Below are positions 8,230 to 10,766 of a DNA stretch of 10,766 nucleotides, one piece after another. A program made the translations under genes and the position numbers. The notes under the pieces are model-generated. The model searched no databases. It had not been told where the DNA came from and was given only the letters and a program-made list of their open reading frames with translations. This DNA is from Acidobacteriota bacterium (GTDB taxonomy: Bacteria; Acidobacteriota; Terriglobia; Acidiferrales; UBA7541). The stretch is taken from NCBI GenBank assembly GCA_003224195.1, contig QHYP01000068.1, positions 1 to 10,766 of the forward strand, given 5' to 3'. The stretch's first letter is position 1. Each line of letters begins with the position of its first letter.

Positions 8230-8399
8230 TACTCACCCTCCTCTATCATGCGGGCGGCGACGGTGTTTGCTGCGCCAATGGCCGGATTCTCGGGGCTGCC
8301 GGCAGCACTCGTGTGGTCATCGCCCTTCGTCGCCGGCAAGGGGAGGCAAGGTCCTAACCATGACCCCGGCAAAGTCCACTTCTCTTCTGTCCTAGGCAT
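8229..8399 (-). CDS. Small ORF of 56 codons between the fusion enzyme and the flippase, function unknown
   Basis: ATG at 8399-8397, TAG at 8231-8229, no internal stop; 56 aa beginning MPRTEEKWTLPGSWLGPCLP and ending AARMIEEGE. An in-frame TAG lies just upstream (about 13 bases before the ATG), so this ATG is the only sensible start. It begins 13 bases after the stop of the preceding gene, has a weak AGGG-type ribosome site at a plausible distance, and its stop shares a base with the flippase start (TAGTG). The product is hydrophilic, proline-, glycine- and acid-rich, with no membrane segment and no family I recognise. The tight packing argues for a real gene or a translated leader that couples the flippase to the upstream gene; a chance ORF in a 183-base gap cannot be excluded. 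Confidence 0.45.
   Translation of the reverse strand: MPRTEEKWTLPGSWLGPCLPLPATKGDDHTSAAGSPENPAIGAANTVAARMIEEGE
8236..8242 (-). promoter_or_regulatory. Strong Shine-Dalgarno for the flippase gene
   Basis: The minus strand reads AGGAGGG followed by six bases and the GTG at 8229. It decides the GTG start over alternatives and lies inside the last codons of the 56-codon ORF, so ribosomes finishing that ORF would pass over it. Confidence 0.85.
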
Positions 8400-8412
8400 G
8401 TTCTGGCCCTAA

Positions 8413-10766
8413 CTACTTTCTAAAGACAGCCGCCAACGCGGAAGGGTCAAACGAATTTCGCAGCAGCAGGGAGAGGGGTTTCCTGTCAGCAACAGTCAGC
8501 AATGACGCGAAAAGACTGCTGTCCTTGGGCCAGCTTGCATCTATAGCTCGGCAACGAAGGCAAGTCCCACCGTCGGGATGGGCGATTTTCCGGACGATTT
8601 GCAGCAGTCCGGGTTGGTATGGAAGATGGGCGACATGGCAGCCGAGCAAGTACGCCTCGCGGCGGCAAGAGATGTTCCCCGGAGCGAAGGATCGGTGAAC
8701 AACGCGGAACATGGCTAAGTCGGGTTCTGAATCCCCAATCGCCAAAACGTCATCTGCTGGCAGCCCGACGAAAGCCAGAAGCGAGAGCAATCCAGTACCC
8801 TTGTTGATCTCTTTGGCGAGAATGGCTGTGTCCAGGCCCGTATGATGAACTTGGAGCCGATCCAACTTCACACTCGCCAACAGATCCTGCACCAGAAGAG
8901 GCGGCAGTGGCTTGGTCCGGCCGTCTTGGTAGGTAAACGCCCGTAGCGAATATTGGTAATCGGCGTTTAGAAAGATTCCGGGAATCCGCTGAAAAGCATC
9001 TTGCGCCTGCTCCAACTGCCGCAGGGATTCGGTGCTGACGAGCACGCGCTCTTGCTCACTGACCGCGTCCCAAAGGACGCTCCCATACTCAGCCACGCCG
9101 CCAGCGAAGCCATAAGCGCGGCAATATTGTTTTACCTCGTGCAGTGTGCGAGCCGTATTGACGGCAGTTGCAAACCCATGGGCGTGGAGCAAGGAGATCG
9201 CCTTGATGCCGGCAGCCGTCGTGGAAGGAAACCCGAAGACCATTCTGTCCAGCACGCCATCAATGTCTGCCACGACGAGGGGGGTGTGCCAGTGAATCTC
9301 GCGCGGACGATGACACAGCTTACCACACTCCCGGATTGTTTCCCCAACGAGGAAATTCCAAGCTGAAAGGTATTGCTGGTGAAACTCGCGCCGCCGGTGT
9401 AGGAGCCGAGGGTTTTGTAGACCAAGTGTGGCAAGATTCTGTGCCCACAGGCCGGCCAGCAGTTTGTTCAAAAAAAGCCGTTTCTCGACATGAATGTCAC
9501 CACTTTCTTGGACATAGTGATGGACGAGCTGCGCCGATTCTTTCTCCGAAAGCCGAAAATGGAAAATAGCGTCGGCCAGATCATAGGCTGGGTCGGTCAT
9601 GCCAAGCTCATTCTTCCCCTGGCCATGATGTTCGAAATCCGTCTTGAGCAGCCTGGAATCGGCGACGACCCATTCTTGGCGCGACATTTTGCTGTCAGTC
9701 AGGATGGGCACCGGGCACTGTTGCCGCGACAGTTCGTGTTGAATTCGGGGGCGCTTCAAAGCTGACGCAATCCGTGAGCTGTAGGCGCGACATAGAGCAC
9801 TTGCCAATATCTCGGAGCCCTTATGACGACCCTCGCGGGCCAAATCCGGCGTGGGATCAGTGCCTAAACTCAAGCTGCGCGCCCGCGCCGCAACGTAGGC
9901 GGCAAGGGACTTGATCCATGCATGGCGGTCCGGAGCAAAAAGTGGCGCGTCTTGTACTTCGGGAAACCATTCTGTGTAGAGGATCCCATCACGCAAGCCG
10001 AGAATGGGCGGAACGAACTGTGCCAGTTGCTCGCCCGCTCGAAAGGCGTGGTACCCCAGCCATCCCCAGCCAACGCTTTTGGCGAGCACATAACGGACTT
10101 CTCTGGCACCTGCGGCATCGTCCAGATGAATTTCATAAACTCGCTTGAGGCGGACGTCCACTCGCTCCGGGGGCTGCCCTCGCCACTGCAGGTTCAACTG
10201 GTCTGTCTTCGGGTTGGGCGTAACCCGCGCTCTAACATAACCCCGAGCTTTAAAATACTCGTTTAACCTGGCTGCCACTGCACCCGATTCGAGCAATTGT
10301 TGTTTGTAGCGTTCGGCAGGTTCTAACGTGAGCACTTTGATTTTTGAAAGAGACTGCAAAGTGGGCGAGTTTTTCCAATCGGGAAAGGCCGGTTCAGCCG
10401 GATTCAGCATCACCATGTCTTCGTCTGAGAAGCCTGCTTGGCGAAGCAGATGGACAGCCTTGGCAACAGTTTGTCCTGTATGGATCGACTCGTCCACAAT
10501 CAGCAGACGTGCCTTTTTTCGGGCAGCTCGTCGGAGCGCTTCTCGCTCCCACACAGCCACGCCTTTTCCGGGGCGAACTGCGACCCAGTCCGTGTCTCTA
10601 AGCCCGGTGCTGAGATAGGCGCACAGGAGGGGCGCCAGGAACGAGCCCGCTGTACGCAACCCCATCACCATGGCAGGCCGCTCAGGTTCGGGGAAAGCAG
10701 CGACAAACTTCCGTCCCAGTTCGAGGGAATCAAAAGGAGCAAAGTCTCTCGAACGGAAGAAAGCGG
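8413..10766 (-). CDS. Phosphoribosyltransferase / kinase-like / HAD phosphatase fusion protein (5' end off the window)
   Basis: The frame is open to the right edge, 31 codons beyond the first ATG (10671), and that extension (RDFAPFDSLELGRKFVAAF) reads as protein, so at least 783 aa are present. Numbering from that Met: residues about 1-90 carry a type I phosphoribosyltransferase core with VMGLRTAGS and the PRPP loop LLIVDESIHTGQT (56-68). Residues about 170-445 look like a kinase-like fold of the aminoglycoside-phosphotransferase type: VLAKSVGWGWLG (195-206), TDSKMSRQEW (325-334), LLKTDFEHHG (341-350), DPAYDLADAI (360-369), but without a standard HGD loop. Residues about 464-700 are a HAD-IIB-type phosphatase: DIDGVLD (469-475), NTAR (505-508), INKG (622-625), GDSEPD (646-651). 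The tail has a CLRC pair. It precedes the small ORF and flippase in an apparent operon. Substrate unknown; processing of a phosphoribosylated metabolite is inference. Confidence 0.85.
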   Translation of the reverse strand, partial: AFFRSRDFAPFDSLELGRKFVAAFPEPERPAMVMGLRTAGSFLAPLLCAYLSTGLRDTDWVAVRPGKGVAVWEREALRRAARKKARLLIVDESIHTGQTVAKAVHLLRQAGFSDEDMVMLNPAEPAFPDWKNSPTLQSLSKIKVLTLEPAERYKQQLLESGAVAARLNEYFKARGYVRARVTPNPKTDQLNLQWRGQPPERVDVRLKRVYEIHLDDAAGAREVRYVLAKSVGWGWLGYHAFRAGEQLAQFVPPILGLRDGILYTEWFPEVQDAPLFAPDRHAWIKSLAAYVAARARSLSLGTDPTPDLAREGRHKGSEILASALCRAYSSRIASALKRPRIQHELSRQQCPVPILTDSKMSRQEWVVADSRLLKTDFEHHGQGKNELGMTDPAYDLADAIFHFRLSEKESAQLVHHYVQESGDIHVEKRLFLNKLLAGLWAQNLATLGLQNPRLLHRRREFHQQYLSAWNFLVGETIRECGKLCHRPREIHWHTPLVVADIDGVLDRMVFGFPSTTAAGIKAISLLHAHGFATAVNTARTLHEVKQYCRAYGFAGGVAEYGSVLWDAVSEQERVLVSTESLRQLEQAQDAFQRIPGIFLNADYQYSLRAFTYQDGRTKPLPPLLVQDLLASVKLDRLQVHHTGLDTAILAKEINKGTGLLSLLAFVGLPADDVLAIGDSEPDLAMFRVVHRSFAPGNISCRREAYLLGCHVAHLPYQPGLLQIVRKIAHPDGGTCLRCRAIDASWPKDSSLFASLLTVADRKPLSLLLRNSFDPSALAAVFRK

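Noticed and set aside
8182..8412. 76-aa plus-strand ORF in the gap between flippase and fusion gene
   Set aside because: It is opposite the operon-like small ORF and flippase start, lacks a convincing ribosome site, and conflicts with the strong minus-strand Shine-Dalgarno.
1..10766. CRISPR array or mobile element
   Set aside because: All repeats found are coding modules with periods of 147-285 bp or a gene-sized duplication; there are no short regularly spaced direct repeats with unique spacers, no transposase and no terminal inverted repeats.

Overview
The window most resembles an accessory stretch of an Acidobacteriota-like genome (roughly 55-60% GC by eye). The basis is the pair of large secreted proteins, one with a PQQ-type propeller and one with an FG-GAP propeller, both carrying the same string of bacterial Ig-like and chitobiase-C-terminal-like modules. 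The taxon is an inference from architecture; no rRNA or other marker gene is present. Every gene I can support is on the minus strand, so the order of transcription is from high to low coordinates.

Right part (8229-10766): a large partial gene enters from the right edge and is open from the edge to its stop at 8413. It encodes what reads as a phosphoribosyltransferase domain, then a degenerate kinase-like (aminoglycoside-phosphotransferase-type) domain, then a HAD phosphatase domain. Its stop is 13 bases before a 56-codon small ORF (8229-8399). The stop of that ORF overlaps by one base the GTG start of a 509-residue Wzx/MOP-type polysaccharide flippase (6700-8229), and the flippase's strong Shine-Dalgarno lies inside the small ORF. 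This is the layout of a compact three-gene operon: a multi-domain cytoplasmic enzyme, a possible small protein and a membrane exporter.

Middle and left part (1-6230): two large secreted mosaic proteins follow each other. The upstream one (3735-6230, complete, 831 aa) has a signal peptide, a seven-bladed FG-GAP propeller, one Big-type Ig module, one I-set-like Ig module, two chitobiase-C-terminal-like modules and an InlB-B-repeat-like end. The downstream one (1-3244) runs off the left edge. It is open over at least 1081 codons and has a signal peptide, a PQQ-type propeller, a beta-sandwich domain, two tandem Big modules, an Ig module and the start of a chitobiase-C-like module. The shared rear modules form a gapless direct repeat spaced 4285 bp apart, about 95% identical over the first 480 bases by hand count, and in the same reading frame in both genes. 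Between the two genes lies a third, truncated copy of a Big module, in frame directly behind the upstream gene's stop codon.

The remaining gaps (3245-3578 and 6231-6699) hold no gene I can support. I see no tRNA, rRNA, CRISPR array, transposase or convincing rho-independent terminator.
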